From Cytophaga hutchinsonii ATCC 33406 (GTDB lineage Bacteria > Bacteroidota > Bacteroidia > Cytophagales > Cytophagaceae), in NCBI RefSeq assembly GCF_000014145.1, contig NC_008255.1, positions 3,488,001-3,552,000 on the forward strand: DNA of 64,000 nucleotides, in the 5' to 3' direction. A program made the position numbers and the translations under genes. This document shows positions 17,750-26,769 of this stretch, piece by piece (position 1 is the stretch's first letter; every line of letters starts with the position of its first letter). The notes under the pieces were generated by a model. It was not told the DNA's origin. It did no database searches and saw only the letters and a list, made by a program, of their open reading frames with translations.

Positions 17750-18346
17750 TTATTTAGTTGGTATAATAAAACCTTCTCTTTTCATTCTTGCGATAACAGC
17801 ATCCCACACTTCATCAATTGTTTTATTCATATCTACCGGGTTTAAGGTAGATGTAACACCTGACCAAAGCAGTTTGTTTTGAGAAACGGAGAACACATTC
17901 GTTTCAATAATATAATTGTTGTCTTCAGTATAATAACCGGGTGAATAGAAACCACCGTAATTCATTCCATACCAACCATAATACCCACCCTGATAGGTGC
18001 CGGGCACATACGATGTAGATTTTTCAACGTCTATCAAATGCAGTGTCAACACGCCATCGTAGCCTTCTTTTTTCACAAAAGCTGTAAAAGCCGCTTCGTC
18101 CATATTCTGCTGATCAGGACCAAGAGTCATATAGGAAGCATGGAACGCATCGTTTTTCGCAGCAATTTTATCTTCTGCGATTCTTCTGGATGTCTCATCT
18201 TTAAAAAGAGCCACAACCATTACCTTTTTGAATTGCTCTTTGTTGTACGTTGCCCCCGGAGCCTTCCAGCTGCTTTGCATGGTAGTTGATGTACAACCTG
18301 TGAATAAAAATAGGGCGATGGATGCCAGTACTAAAATCTGTTTCAT
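17750..18346 (-). CDS. Lipoprotein, DUF4136-like
   Basis: This 198-residue protein starts with a lipoprotein signal (KQILVLASIALFLFTGC, Cys 18). The mature part begins STTMQSSWKAPG and includes a Gly/Tyr-rich loop (PGTYQGGYYGWYGMNYGGFY) and FSVSQNKLLWSGVTSTLNP near the end. This resembles the DUF4136 group of envelope lipoproteins, whose role is unknown. It should sit in the outer membrane or periplasm. Confidence 0.82.
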   Translation of the reverse strand: MKQILVLASIALFLFTGCTSTTMQSSWKAPGATYNKEQFKKVMVVALFKDETSRRIAEDKIAAKNDAFHASYMTLGPDQQNMDEAAFTAFVKKEGYDGVLTLHLIDVEKSTSYVPGTYQGGYYGWYGMNYGGFYSPGYYTEDNNYIIETNVFSVSQNKLLWSGVTSTLNPVDMNKTIDEVWDAVIARMKREGFIIPTK

Positions 18347-18425
18347 TGCTGCAAATTATTTAATCAAATAGAAATCAAATGCTGTATTGTTGAATATACA
18401 TATAAGTAAAATCCGGCACAATATT

Positions 18426-20321
18426 TTATACTGATTTCTGATTGTCCATTTCCCTGATTTTTTCACGCATTTCTCTGCTATCCCAGGCATGATCATTTGC
18501 AGATGGTACTACTTGCCGATCGATCTGCAATAATTCTTCCTGTAATGCAATCTGTTCCCGCACATCCGAAATATACACTTTCATATTTTTTCTGTTTTGC
18601 GATAATGTCCTTAATGCCGCTTCATCATATTTAATAAAATTCTGTCCGGCACGAAAAGCAGAATAGGTGCGGTATCCTAACTTCTTCATAACATCAACAC
18701 CCAAGCGAATAGATGTATCCAAATGTTCCCGGTAAATATTGCTGACACCTTCATCCAATAGTTCATACGCATCCATTCTATTTTTAGAACGCACCATAAT
18801 TTCCAGATTGGGAAAATGTTGTTTCACAATTTTAACAATCTCTAAATTGGTTTCAGGAGAGTCAATTGCAATAATGAGAATACTAGCTTCCGCAGCTCCG
18901 GCTGCTTCCAGGATATCAATACGTGTTGCATCTCCATAAAAAACATTAAAGCCCATTTTTCTTAACAAATCTACCTGGTCTGAATTATTGTCGAGCACAG
19001 TTGCAGCAACACCATTTGCCCTGAGAAAGCGTGCAAGCGTTGTTCCGAAATGCCCAAAACCTACCAGGAGCACATTATTCCGCTCTTCGATATGATCTGC
19101 TCTTTTTGTTGTCTGTTCTTTGTCTGCAGCATGCAGCTTTGGCAGGATCCATTTATCCAGCACAATCAATAGCAAGGGACTTATGGTCATACTCAGTGCT
19201 GTAACCGCCATCATCATATCTGTCTGCGCTTTCGATAATATGTTGTGTGTACCAATGAATGAAAACAAGACAAACGCAAATTCTCCCACCTGCGATAAAC
19301 CTATAGCAAAGATCAGATTCTGATCCAGCGAAAGTTTTGCTTTCTTACCGATCGCAAATAATATAGATGCTTTAACTATAATAATACTGAAGGTAAGTAT
19401 TGCAATGGTCAATAATTCTTCATACACCAGACTGAAATCGATTGATGCGCCAACAGCAATAAAGAACAAGCCCAGCAGCAATCCTTTGAATGGTTCCAGA
19501 TCCGATTCCAGTTCATGTTTGAATTCGCTGTTTGCTAAAATAACACCTGCCAGAAATGTGCCTAATGCGGGGCTTAGCCCTACCTGCTGCATCAGCAAGG
19601 CAATAGCAACAACGATCAATAAAGCACTTGCGGTAAACAATTCACGCATGTGTGTTTTCGCAATCACGCGCAGCAAAGGAACAATTGCATATTTTCCGAT
19701 CAATACAATCCCTCCCACTGCACCAAGTACAGAAGCTGTTTGTAACCAGCGCGGCAAATCATTAATACCACCACTATGTGCATCCTGTGGTATGCTTACA
19801 GGCAGGAAAACCAATAAGGGTAAAATTGCGAGAATCGGAATTACAGCAATATCCTGAAATAGTAAAACAGCAAATGAAAACTGACCTGATGGTGCTTTCA
19901 TTAATCCTTTTTCTTTTAACGATTGCAATACGATTGCGGTTGACGACATGGCAAATGCAAACCCGATCGCGAGCGCACTCTGCCAGGCGAGACTGGCAGC
20001 AATAGCGATGATCATTACAACAGCAGTTGTAATCAATACCTGCGAAAGCCCAACACCCAAAATCTGTTTGCGTATTTTCCAGAGGTGAGCCGGTTCCAGC
20101 TCCAGGCCTATTAAGAAGAGCATCATCACTACGCCGAATTCAGCAAAGTGCATGATATCTTTCCCTTCCTGCCCGATGAAACCTAATACGAAGGGACCAA
20201 TCAACATACCTGCCAGCAGGTAACCCAATACAGAACCCATCGCAAAACGCTTTGCAATGGGCACGCAGACAACTGCTGCACTTAAATAAATAACGGTTTG
20301 AAATAAAAAGTTGTTTTCCAT
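18426..20321 (-). CDS. Glutathione-regulated-type K+/H+ antiporter with TrkA-N domain
   Basis: This 631-residue protein is a CPA2 cation:proton antiporter of the KefB/KefC type. The N-terminal 390 residues hold about 12 membrane helices (e.g. GSVLGYLLAGMLIGPFVLG, GFAFAMSSTAIVLQ, ALGTFLAGVILANSEF). A cytosolic RCK/TrkA-N domain follows (NNVLLVGFGHFGTTLARFLR ... FYGDATRIDILEAAGA), the site of nucleotide or glutathione-adduct control in KefC. The tail is charged. The kefF-like gene lies 10 bases upstream, so the pair is an efflux channel plus its activator. Confidence 0.92.
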   Translation of the reverse strand: MENNFLFQTVIYLSAAVVCVPIAKRFAMGSVLGYLLAGMLIGPFVLGFIGQEGKDIMHFAEFGVVMMLFLIGLELEPAHLWKIRKQILGVGLSQVLITTAVVMIIAIAASLAWQSALAIGFAFAMSSTAIVLQSLKEKGLMKAPSGQFSFAVLLFQDIAVIPILAILPLLVFLPVSIPQDAHSGGINDLPRWLQTASVLGAVGGIVLIGKYAIVPLLRVIAKTHMRELFTASALLIVVAIALLMQQVGLSPALGTFLAGVILANSEFKHELESDLEPFKGLLLGLFFIAVGASIDFSLVYEELLTIAILTFSIIIVKASILFAIGKKAKLSLDQNLIFAIGLSQVGEFAFVLFSFIGTHNILSKAQTDMMMAVTALSMTISPLLLIVLDKWILPKLHAADKEQTTKRADHIEERNNVLLVGFGHFGTTLARFLRANGVAATVLDNNSDQVDLLRKMGFNVFYGDATRIDILEAAGAAEASILIIAIDSPETNLEIVKIVKQHFPNLEIMVRSKNRMDAYELLDEGVSNIYREHLDTSIRLGVDVMKKLGYRTYSAFRAGQNFIKYDEAALRTLSQNRKNMKVYISDVREQIALQEELLQIDRQVVPSANDHAWDSREMREKIREMDNQKSV

Positions 20322-20331
20322 TGTTGTATGC

Positions 20332-20928
20332 TTAACGTGGCTTTACACAAATTTCATTTAAAAAAGTAATATCTTTCATGTGCGCTTCTTCGAAATTTCC
20401 TTGCGACATTTTAGTAAGTAAAATCACATATTGCTGTGAAAAGCGCTGCAGCTCTTCATCTGTAAGCCGGTGTGAACCCTGCACAAGAAATGGAGGAAAA
20501 TAGATCATCTTGCACAAATGTGCTGTCTGTTCAAAGGGCCTCAGATATTCCTGCATGGTAAACCGGTTATGTCCGCCGGCATTATACGTAGCATTGGCAC
20601 CGCCTGTCGTGATCGCGTTAAAAATTATTTTATCTTTTAACGCCGTTCCGCCAGGACCATATGCCCAGCCAAACTCCAGCACCATATCGATCCACTGTTT
20701 CATAAGCGGCGGGCAGCTGTACCAGTAAAACGGATGCTGCCAGATAATGATATCGTGTAGAAGCAGTAATTGTTTTTCTGCTTCTACATCAATATTGAAG
20801 TCCGGATATAATTCATACAGATCATGAAACGTAATATTTTCTGCTGAAGGAATATGTTTCAGCAGTGTTGTATTCGCTCTGGACTTTTCCATGCGCGGAT
20901 GGGCAAAGAGGATTAATACTTTCTTCAT
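20332..20928 (-). CDS. KefF-like NAD(P)H:quinone oxidoreductase
   Basis: A 198-residue flavodoxin-fold oxidoreductase: KVLILFAHPRMEKSRANT (FMN phosphate site), IIWQHPFYWYSCPPLMKQWI, GPGGTALKDKIIFNAITTGG. Such proteins bind KefC-type antiporters, reduce quinones and are needed for full efflux activity. The gene precedes the antiporter gene by 10 bases on the same strand, supporting that role. Confidence 0.9.
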   Translation of the reverse strand: MKKVLILFAHPRMEKSRANTTLLKHIPSAENITFHDLYELYPDFNIDVEAEKQLLLLHDIIIWQHPFYWYSCPPLMKQWIDMVLEFGWAYGPGGTALKDKIIFNAITTGGANATYNAGGHNRFTMQEYLRPFEQTAHLCKMIYFPPFLVQGSHRLTDEELQRFSQQYVILLTKMSQGNFEEAHMKDITFLNEICVKPR

Positions 20929-20935
20929 AAAAAGA

Positions 20936-20985
20936 ATGAATTATGATCCGCCGCGGCGGAATGAATTATGAATTATAATAAACGC
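20936..20985. repeat. AATTATG heptad repeat around a GC palindrome
   Basis: GAATTATGA-type 7-base units flank the 14-bp palindrome TCCGCCGCGGCGGA (20947-20960). The same palindrome occurs three more times in the arginine cluster. Confidence 0.75.
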
Positions 20986-21051
20986 GATCATGCATAAAGT
21001 CTGAACAACAAGCCTTCCATTGCCTAAAGAAAAGACGATTGAAATTTAATT

Positions 21052-21672
21052 CTATGATGCCGAAAGATCCTTTTTTACTTTCATTGCTTTTGCAACGCTG
21101 TACTTTCTTCCGGAGCTGAGCTGAATGCAAAGGGCTCGTTTGGTTTTAAATTCTTCTATTTTAAACGAATCATTTTTAATGTAAAAAACATCACCAACTT
21201 TCAGATCTTCGAGGAACGTGTATTCATCTGCATCTTTATCATAACGGCTCAGCACTTTCATCAAGGCTACATCTCCGCAGGAAGAGGCGGAAGGTTCATT
21301 AAACATATGTAAGTGCAAAGCAAGCAGAACATCCGCTGGAAATACTTCCGGTTTTAAAATCGGATACATCACTTCTTTAAATGCTGACTGCCATTCCTCT
21401 CCGTGCGGCTTTACCGATATGCCGTGCCGGATAGTTGTAACCAAATGTGCGACTTCGTGTAAGTAGGTTACAAGAAACGAATATTGATTCAATCCTCTGT
21501 TAACTGTGATGGTATGTTTTTTTGTTCTGGGGTCAAAAGTATAATCACCGAGTTTGGTTTCGCGGTCGCGGCTGGCTTTAAAATAAAATCTGCCCAACCG
21601 CCAGAGTTCGATGGCATAATCAATGGAGGCCAGAGGCAGGTGAGCACGGAGAATATCCGGAGTGGATCGCAT
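21052..21672 (-). CDS. SprT-like zinc metalloprotein
   Basis: This 206-residue protein has the SprT-family zinc site: HEVAHLVTTIRHG (HExxH) followed by KPHGEEWQSAFKEVMYP with the third ligand His. The upstream part (KASRDRETKLGDYTFDPRTK) and the small C-terminal beta region (LKVGDVFYIKNDSFKIEEFK, YSVAKAMKVKKD) agree with the family's extended form. Catalytic activity of this branch has not been shown as far as I know. Cytosolic; substrate unknown. Confidence 0.85.
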   Translation of the reverse strand: MRSTPDILRAHLPLASIDYAIELWRLGRFYFKASRDRETKLGDYTFDPRTKKHTITVNRGLNQYSFLVTYLHEVAHLVTTIRHGISVKPHGEEWQSAFKEVMYPILKPEVFPADVLLALHLHMFNEPSASSCGDVALMKVLSRYDKDADEYTFLEDLKVGDVFYIKNDSFKIEEFKTKRALCIQLSSGRKYSVAKAMKVKKDLSAS

Positions 21673-21700
21673 GCTCTAAAGATACAAAGTATATAAAAAA

Positions 21701-21728
21701 GAAAAAACCGCTCATAGAGCGGTTTTTC
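21701..21728 (-). terminator. Terminator of the small lipoprotein gene
   Basis: GAAAAAACCGCTC and GAGCGGTTTTTC pair perfectly around a 3-base loop; symmetrical A/T runs make it usable in both directions. Confidence 0.88.
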
Positions 21729-21756
21729 ATAATTCAATGGACCTAAGTCCGGTGAA

Positions 21757-21951
21757 TTAGTGAGCAGCAGGAGCTGTAGTAGCAGCTGAATCCTTAGCTA
21801 ATGTGTCAGCAGGAGCTGGAGCAACTGGAGTTGTGTCAGCAGGAACTTCAACTTTTAACGTGTCTTCAGAAGAAACTTCAGCAGTTTTTTCAGCGCAAGA
21901 AGAGAATGCTAATACTGCAGCTACAGATAATAAAGCGAATACTTTTGTCAT
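21757..21951 (-). CDS. Small Ala/Pro/Thr-rich lipoprotein
   Basis: This 64-residue protein has a signal with lipobox (FALLSVAAVLAFSSC, Cys 19) and a short mature part of low complexity rich in Ala, Asp, Thr and Pro (PADTTPVAPAPADTLAKD). No catalytic domain. It has its own promoter and terminator and is therefore an independent gene, possibly an abundant outer-membrane lipoprotein. Confidence 0.85.
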   Translation of the reverse strand: MTKVFALLSVAAVLAFSSCAEKTAEVSSEDTLKVEVPADTTPVAPAPADTLAKDSAATTAPAAH

Positions 21952-21983
21952 GATTGTAATAATTTATAGTTTATTTTCGGATA

Positions 21984-22012
21984 CAAATTTAATACTTTTT
22001 TCAATTATCCAA
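21984..22012 (-). promoter_or_regulatory. Promoter of the small lipoprotein gene
   Basis: On the minus strand TAAATTTG (21984-21991) fits the TAnnTTTG -7 box, and a TTGG at 22009-22012 lies at about the right distance for a -33 element. The start codon is 33 bases downstream. Confidence 0.65.
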
Positions 22013-22089
22013 GGTATTAGCATCTTTTTTTTATTTAGATGCAATATTTTTGAGATAATTTCAATAATTGACGTTGTGTTTTAAAGATG

Positions 22090-23397
22090 TTATTTCTTTC
22101 TGTATACAATAGAGATCGGCACGCCTTCAAAATCGAAGTATCCGCGGATCTTATGCTCCAGAAAACGGGAGTAAGACTCACCCACATATTGAGGGAGATT
22201 ACAGAAGAATGCAAACGTTGGGGATTTTGTCGGCAACTGTGTTACATATTTAATCTTCACATATTTCTGTTTTGTAGCAGGAGGCGGATTATAATCTATT
22301 TCCTTCAGGATCTTATCGTTCAATTCAGAAGTTGGAATTCGTTTCCCTCTGTTTTCATACACCTTCATGATTGCCTCCACAGACTGGAACAAACGCTGCT
22401 TGTTTAATACAGAGATGAACATAATCAACGGGTAATCAATCGGCTTTAATGCCTCACGGATATTCTCCTGGAACACCTGCGCCGTCTTTGAATCCTTTTC
22501 GATCAAATCCCATTTATTGACAAGGATTACAATGCCTTTTTTATTGTTATGCGCCATCCAGATAATGTTCATGTCCTGCGACTCAATGCCACGCTCGGCA
22601 TCGATCATGATCACACACACATCTGATTCTTCCAGCGCTTTAACCGAACGTAAGATGGAATAATATTCTACGTCTTCTTTGATTCTGGATTTCTTGCGGA
22701 TACCTGCCGTATCTACAAATATGAATTCCTTACCAAATACATTATAGTGAGAGGTAATGGAATCTCTTGTTGTACCTGCCTGATCGGTTACAATACTACG
22801 GTTGGTACCTAACAAAGCGTTCACATAGGAAGATTTACCTGCGTTTGGACGACCCAATACAGCAATTCTTGGAATGCCTTTGTTGGGATCTTCTTCACCT
22901 TCGTCTTTAAAGTGCGAGATCACTTCATCTAACAATTCACCTGTACCCGTTCCGTTTTGAGAAGAAATAGGCCATACCTCACCCATTCCAAGTTCATAGA
23001 ACTCGGCACTCATATGTAAGCGCTTGTTGTTGTCAGATTTATTGGCAACCAGTATCACCGGTTTTTTAGAACGTCTGATTTTGTTGGCAAACTCCTGGTC
23101 CAGGTGGTGCACACCTACATCAGAATCTACCAGAAACAAAATAACATCTGCCTCATCAATGGCAATATCCACCTGGTCCCTGATCTGTCCTTCGAATATA
23201 TCATCCGAACCTGTTACATATCCGCCGGTATCGATTACGGTAAAGAATTTACCACACCATTCTGCTTCGCCGTAATGGCGATCACGTGTTACCCCGCTCT
23301 CATCATCCATGATGGCAATACGTGCGCCTACTAAACGATTGAAAAACGTTGATTTACCAACATTGGGTCTACCAACTATGGCTACTATATTTGACAT
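22090..23397 (-). CDS. der: Ribosome-assembly GTPase Der (EngA)
   Basis: Der is the double-GTPase needed for 50S ribosome assembly. Two G domains are seen: the first with GRPNVGKSTFFNRLVG and DTGGY, the second with GRPNAGKSSYVNALLG, DTAGIRKK and NKWDLIEKD, followed by a KH-like C-terminal domain (TKQKYVKIKYVTQLPTKSPT). Length 435 residues is normal. It starts 7 bases after era, so the two GTPase genes form an operon. Confidence 0.97.
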   Translation of the reverse strand: MSNIVAIVGRPNVGKSTFFNRLVGARIAIMDDESGVTRDRHYGEAEWCGKFFTVIDTGGYVTGSDDIFEGQIRDQVDIAIDEADVILFLVDSDVGVHHLDQEFANKIRRSKKPVILVANKSDNNKRLHMSAEFYELGMGEVWPISSQNGTGTGELLDEVISHFKDEGEEDPNKGIPRIAVLGRPNAGKSSYVNALLGTNRSIVTDQAGTTRDSITSHYNVFGKEFIFVDTAGIRKKSRIKEDVEYYSILRSVKALEESDVCVIMIDAERGIESQDMNIIWMAHNNKKGIVILVNKWDLIEKDSKTAQVFQENIREALKPIDYPLIMFISVLNKQRLFQSVEAIMKVYENRGKRIPTSELNDKILKEIDYNPPPATKQKYVKIKYVTQLPTKSPTFAFFCNLPQYVGESYSRFLEHKIRGYFDFEGVPISIVYRKK

Positions 23398-23404
23398 ATT
23401 CTGA

Positions 23405-24301
23405 TTAATCTAATTTATACCCGAACTGACGTAAATAAAACTCTTTACTTCGCCAGTCTGGCTCTACTTTTACAAATGTTTCCAGAAAAACTTTTTTGCC
23501 GAAGAATTCTTCCATGGATTTACGGGCCTGGGTCGCCGTACGTTTCAAGGCCTCACCACCTTGTCCAATCACAATTCCTTTCTGTGAATCACGCTCTACA
23601 ATAATAACTGCCTGTATGCGCAACAGATCTTTCTGGTCTTTAAAAGACTCTATCAATACTTCCGAACTATACGGAATTTCTTTGCTGTAATTTTTAAATA
23701 TTTTTTCTCTGAAAATCTCCGATGCAAAAAAACGCTCAGGCTTATCTGTCAGTTCATCTTTATCATAAAACGGCGGATGTTGCGGTAAATGAGACAATAC
23801 CCATTTCAACACCATATCCGAATTGAAGTTTTTCAAAGCAGATACTGCTAAGATAGAATCTGCCTTAGGGAATTCTGCTTTCCATTTCTCAACCAATGCA
23901 TCTATTTCTTCCTGCGTAGAAAGATCGATTTTATTCAGCACCAGCAATACCGGTACTTCTACATTGTTGAGGCGCTGCAATACCAGTGCATGGTCTTCCG
24001 GATCTTTTACATCCAATACCCACAGAATCATATCGGCGTCTTCCAGCGAAAAGTCTACAAAACGCATCATCGACTTCTGAAGTTCATATTTCGGCTCAAT
24101 TACTCCGGGCGTATCTGAGTATACGATCTGAAATTCAGGATCATTGATAATACCCATCACGCGGTGGCGCGTAGTCTGGGCTTTTGGTGTAATGATAGAC
24201 AAGCGCTCTCCTACCAGGCAATTCATTAAGGTTGATTTACCGGCATTTGGCCTGCCAATAATACTGACAAAACCCGCTTTATGTGTTTCTGAGTGATTCA
24301 T
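23405..24301 (-). CDS. era: GTPase Era
   Basis: Era binds GTP and the 3' end of 16S rRNA during 30S maturation. The 298-residue protein has G1 GRPNAGKSTLMNCLVG, G3 DTPGV, G4 NKID, and a C-terminal KH domain (EIPYSSEVLIESF ... GIVIGQGGEALKRTATQARK). It is the first gene of the era-der operon and has a good -7 promoter box close to its start. Confidence 0.97.
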   Translation of the reverse strand: MNHSETHKAGFVSIIGRPNAGKSTLMNCLVGERLSIITPKAQTTRHRVMGIINDPEFQIVYSDTPGVIEPKYELQKSMMRFVDFSLEDADMILWVLDVKDPEDHALVLQRLNNVEVPVLLVLNKIDLSTQEEIDALVEKWKAEFPKADSILAVSALKNFNSDMVLKWVLSHLPQHPPFYDKDELTDKPERFFASEIFREKIFKNYSKEIPYSSEVLIESFKDQKDLLRIQAVIIVERDSQKGIVIGQGGEALKRTATQARKSMEEFFGKKVFLETFVKVEPDWRSKEFYLRQFGYKLD

Positions 24302-24317
24302 TTGTGTTTGTAATCAA

Positions 24318-24325
24318 CAAAGGTA
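24318..24325 (-). promoter_or_regulatory. Promoter -7 box of era-der (TACCTTTG)
   Basis: On the minus strand TACCTTTG matches TAnnTTTG exactly, about 17 bases before the era start codon, implying a very short leader. The -33 element is poor. Confidence 0.65.
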
Positions 24326-24391
24326 CAAAAAAGTTTTGGCTTCTAAGCTAAGGTATTCGGTTTGAATATGATATAAATGGAGGTTTTCCTA

Positions 24392-24445
24392 CATGGCGGG
24401 CGGAGAGCGGAACGCGGAAGGCTTAAAGCGGAAGGCTAAACGTCA
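24392..24445. repeat. Degenerate heptad repeat (GGAAGGCTTAAAGC type)
   Basis: A short array (GCGGAAC GCGGAAG GCTTAAA GCGGAAG GCTAAAC) with a 7-base period in the 202-base region between era and umuC. It belongs to the family seen in the arginine cluster. The rest of that region holds nothing else I can name. Confidence 0.7.
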
Positions 24446-24503
24446 GACGTATATGTGAACGTGCTTATAGGGAAGCATGCTTTCATAAAACGTAAGGCAT
24501 ATT

Positions 24504-25763
24504 TTACTTATTACCTACATGCACGACCAGTATCTCCCCTATCCTGGTCGTATAGTTGGGCGACATGTTTTCACAGCGCAGCTTCCAGGTATTGTTATCA
24601 TTACCTTGTATGGCTTGCCGAAGGACATTCTTTCCCAGTTTCTGATTCAGTTTATCAATCGTGTCTTCCAATGCATGCAACCGCGCATTCTTTTGGGGTT
24701 CGAATAAATTTAACTGGATCTTTTCTTCGGGAACAATATCAATAACGGTTACGCCACATTTTTTATAATAGACATCTTTCTTAAACAAGAGCTCTAACCC
24801 TTTTGAAGCATATTGAATCAACGTGGCTGTATTGTTGGTTGCCTGTGGTAATTTAATGTAGGTGCCAAAATATTTATCGCCTTCCTGGTCGGTAAAGCGG
24901 CTTTTTGATAAGGACACATACATACCGGCTGCGGCACATTTTTGTTTGCGTAATTTCTCGGCACAGCTGGCAGCGTGTGTGGCTATAGCTTCCTGGATAG
25001 AGGCAAATGTATTCTGCAGTTCACCGAATGAACGTGAAGTACAGATGGATTTTTTTTCCGTCAATTCATCTTCCATATCAATGCACGGAATTCCTTTTAA
25101 TTCCTTATATGTACGCAGCCCGATCACTGAAAAATGCTGGCGTACCCATTCTTCGCGCTGATTCACAAACTGCTCAATGGTATCAACATAATTTGCCTGC
25201 AGCCGTTTCGCATTCCGCCTGCCGATGCCCCATACATCCTGCAGTGCGCACGCATTCAGCTTTTCCTGAATATTATCCGGATAAATAATATGTACGCCGC
25301 CTGTTTTTTTTGAAAGACGGTTCGCCAGCTTGGCGAGTGTCTTGGTTGGCGCAATGCCCACGCCTACCGGGATTCCGGTATGCTGTTTAACTGTATTGCG
25401 AATGGTATGGCCAAGTGTTTCTAAATCCGTATGGCTCTCATTCAGATGCAAAAATGCTTCATCAATGGAATAGACTTCTATATCCGGCACAATGGAAGCA
25501 AGCGTTTTCATTACACGATCAGACAGATCCCCATACAGCGTATAGTTTGAAGAGAAAGCAGTCACCTTACCATTACGCACCAGCTCTTTCATTTTAAAAA
25601 ATGGTTCACCCATTTTAACACCGATTGCTTTAGCTTCATCGGAACGCGAGATCACACAGCCGTCGTTGTTAGAAAGCACAACAACCGGCTGCTGCCGCAG
25701 GTCGGGACGGAAGACACGTTCACAGGAAACGTAGAAACAGTTGCAGTCGATTAATGCGTACAT
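24504..25763 (-). CDS. umuC: Y-family DNA polymerase V catalytic subunit
   Basis: A 419-residue UmuC: translesion polymerase acting on damaged DNA. The palm motifs [38 protein letters not shown] and [12 protein letters not shown] carry the catalytic acidic residues; a helix-hairpin-helix ([16 protein letters not shown]) and little-finger domain follow. It lies downstream of umuD with a 132-base repeat-filled spacer instead of the usual overlap. Confidence 0.95.
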   Translation of the reverse strand: MYALIDCNCFYVSCERVFRPDLRQQPVVVLSNNDGCVISRSDEAKAIGVKMGEPFFKMKELVRNGKVTAFSSNYTLYGDLSDRVMKTLASIVPDIEVYSIDEAFLHLNESHTDLETLGHTIRNTVKQHTGIPVGVGIAPTKTLAKLANRLSKKTGGVHIIYPDNIQEKLNACALQDVWGIGRRNAKRLQANYVDTIEQFVNQREEWVRQHFSVIGLRTYKELKGIPCIDMEDELTEKKSICTSRSFGELQNTFASIQEAIATHAASCAEKLRKQKCAAAGMYVSLSKSRFTDQEGDKYFGTYIKLPQATNNTATLIQYASKGLELLFKKDVYYKKCGVTVIDIVPEEKIQLNLFEPQKNARLHALEDTIDKLNQKLGKNVLRQAIQGNDNNTWKLRCENMSPNYTTRIGEILVVHVGNK

Positions 25764-25765
25764 GT

Positions 25766-25892
25766 AAAGCCGAAGGCTGAAGCTGAACGCCTAAAGCGTT
25801 GCGTTTGATAATGGATTAATTTTGTTAATACTATGAGATACCGTAAGGCTTACAGAGGCTCAAGCATTAGGCTTTTAGCCTTAAGCTTTGGA
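25766..25892. repeat. Paired heptad repeats between umuD and umuC
   Basis: Arrays of the AAGCNTT type occupy 25766-25800 (GCTGAAC GCCTAAA GC) and 25851-25888 (GCATTAG GCTTTTA GCCTTAA GCTTTGG), in opposite orientation, framing a loop of about 50 bases. Confidence 0.8.
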
Positions 25893-25895
25893 CAT

Positions 25896-26315
25896 TTATG
25901 GTTTATGAATCACATATGTTACTACGCCCCATACGTCAAAGTCCATGGTTTCAGTGATCTCAATGGGTTTGAATTTTTCGTTCTCGGGAATGAGGTAGAG
26001 TTTGTTGTTGTATTTGCTGATGCGTTTGACAGTAAATTCACCATCAATAATAGCTACTACAATCTGATTGTTTTTAGGTTCAACCGAGCGGTCGACCACC
26101 AGCAGATCACCATCGTGAATAGCTGCGTTGATCATAGAATTTCCTTTTACACGTACATAAAAGGTTGCTGTCGGGTGCTGGATAAGATATTCGTAAATAT
26201 CGATCCTGCTGTCTAAGTAGTCGCCCGCCGGACTTGGGAAACCGGCTGCAACTGCACCATTTGCCAATGGAATTGGCGGGTGTATGGCTTGGGATAAGCT
26301 GTTGTAGATCTGCAT
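25896..26315 (-). CDS. umuD: UmuD-like self-cleaving SOS protein
   Basis: A 139-residue S24-family protein, the accessory subunit of polymerase V that becomes active after RecA-stimulated autocleavage. The likely cleavage site is Ala-Gly in GAVAAGFPSPAGDYLD, the nucleophile Ser is in VKGNSMINAAIHDGDLLVVD and the general-base Lys in GEFTVKRI. Full length for the family. The start codon lies four bases from a long inverted repeat that may be its operator. Confidence 0.93.
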   Translation of the reverse strand: MQIYNSLSQAIHPPIPLANGAVAAGFPSPAGDYLDSRIDIYEYLIQHPTATFYVRVKGNSMINAAIHDGDLLVVDRSVEPKNNQIVVAIIDGEFTVKRISKYNNKLYLIPENEKFKPIEITETMDFDVWGVVTYVIHKP

Positions 26316-26319
26316 AGCT

Positions 26320-26390
26320 GCTTTATTCTAATTTTATTAGCAATTTACTAAATAAATTAGAATAAAGCTGTACCAATCATTAAATGATTG
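26320..26390 (-). promoter_or_regulatory. Candidate operator/promoter of umuDC
   Basis: A perfect 15-bp inverted repeat (GCTTTATTCTAATTT at 26320-26334, inverse at 26354-26368) surrounds a -7-like box TAAATTGC (26340-26347, minus strand). Just upstream is a second palindrome, CAATCAT-TAA-ATGATTG (26374-26390). The layout fits repressor binding over the promoter of a DNA-damage operon. Confidence 0.6.
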
Positions 26391-26769
26391 TAAATAATTG
26401 ATTGGCAGGACAAAATGTTTTACTGAGATTTATATGCGGAATATTGTGCAGAATGCCTTTGATTTTGCTCATTTATATAGCTGTTCCATAAAAATACCTT
26501 CTTAAGGTGGCCCCATTCCGGCATTTTTGCGAACTTTGCAACTGCAGCTGCTTTTATTATGAAAAAAGCACCTTTTCAGCGTTTTTAATCTGGAAATATC
26601 CCAAGACCGAGACGGAATATACACGGAATGTAGGTGCAGAGACCGCCTGATAATATGCTATTGTAGCAGTAGTGCTATATATGGAAAGGGTGAGGAGCGC
26701 TTCTCATTTCGCAAGCGCAAGGGTTGCCGCAACCTTACATGTAGACGTTTATCAGACCAACCAATCTTG
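26391..26769. other. Intergenic region without recognised gene
   Basis: About 380 bases between the umuD operator and the 3' end of the next leftward gene. It contains a fragment like the GGGCAACC repeat (about 26704-26731) and a GC-richer piece (about 26505-26545) that might be the relic of a mobile-element end. No open frame worth annotating. Confidence 0.5.

Noticed and set aside
25833-26216. 127-codon plus-strand frame opposite umuD
   Set aside because: Antisense to a clear UmuD protein; starts in the heptad repeats; no recognisable motif.
26505-26580. Possible relic of an insertion-sequence end
   Set aside because: Only a GC-rich stretch of vaguely familiar character; no paired end, no transposase remnant and no target duplication could be found.
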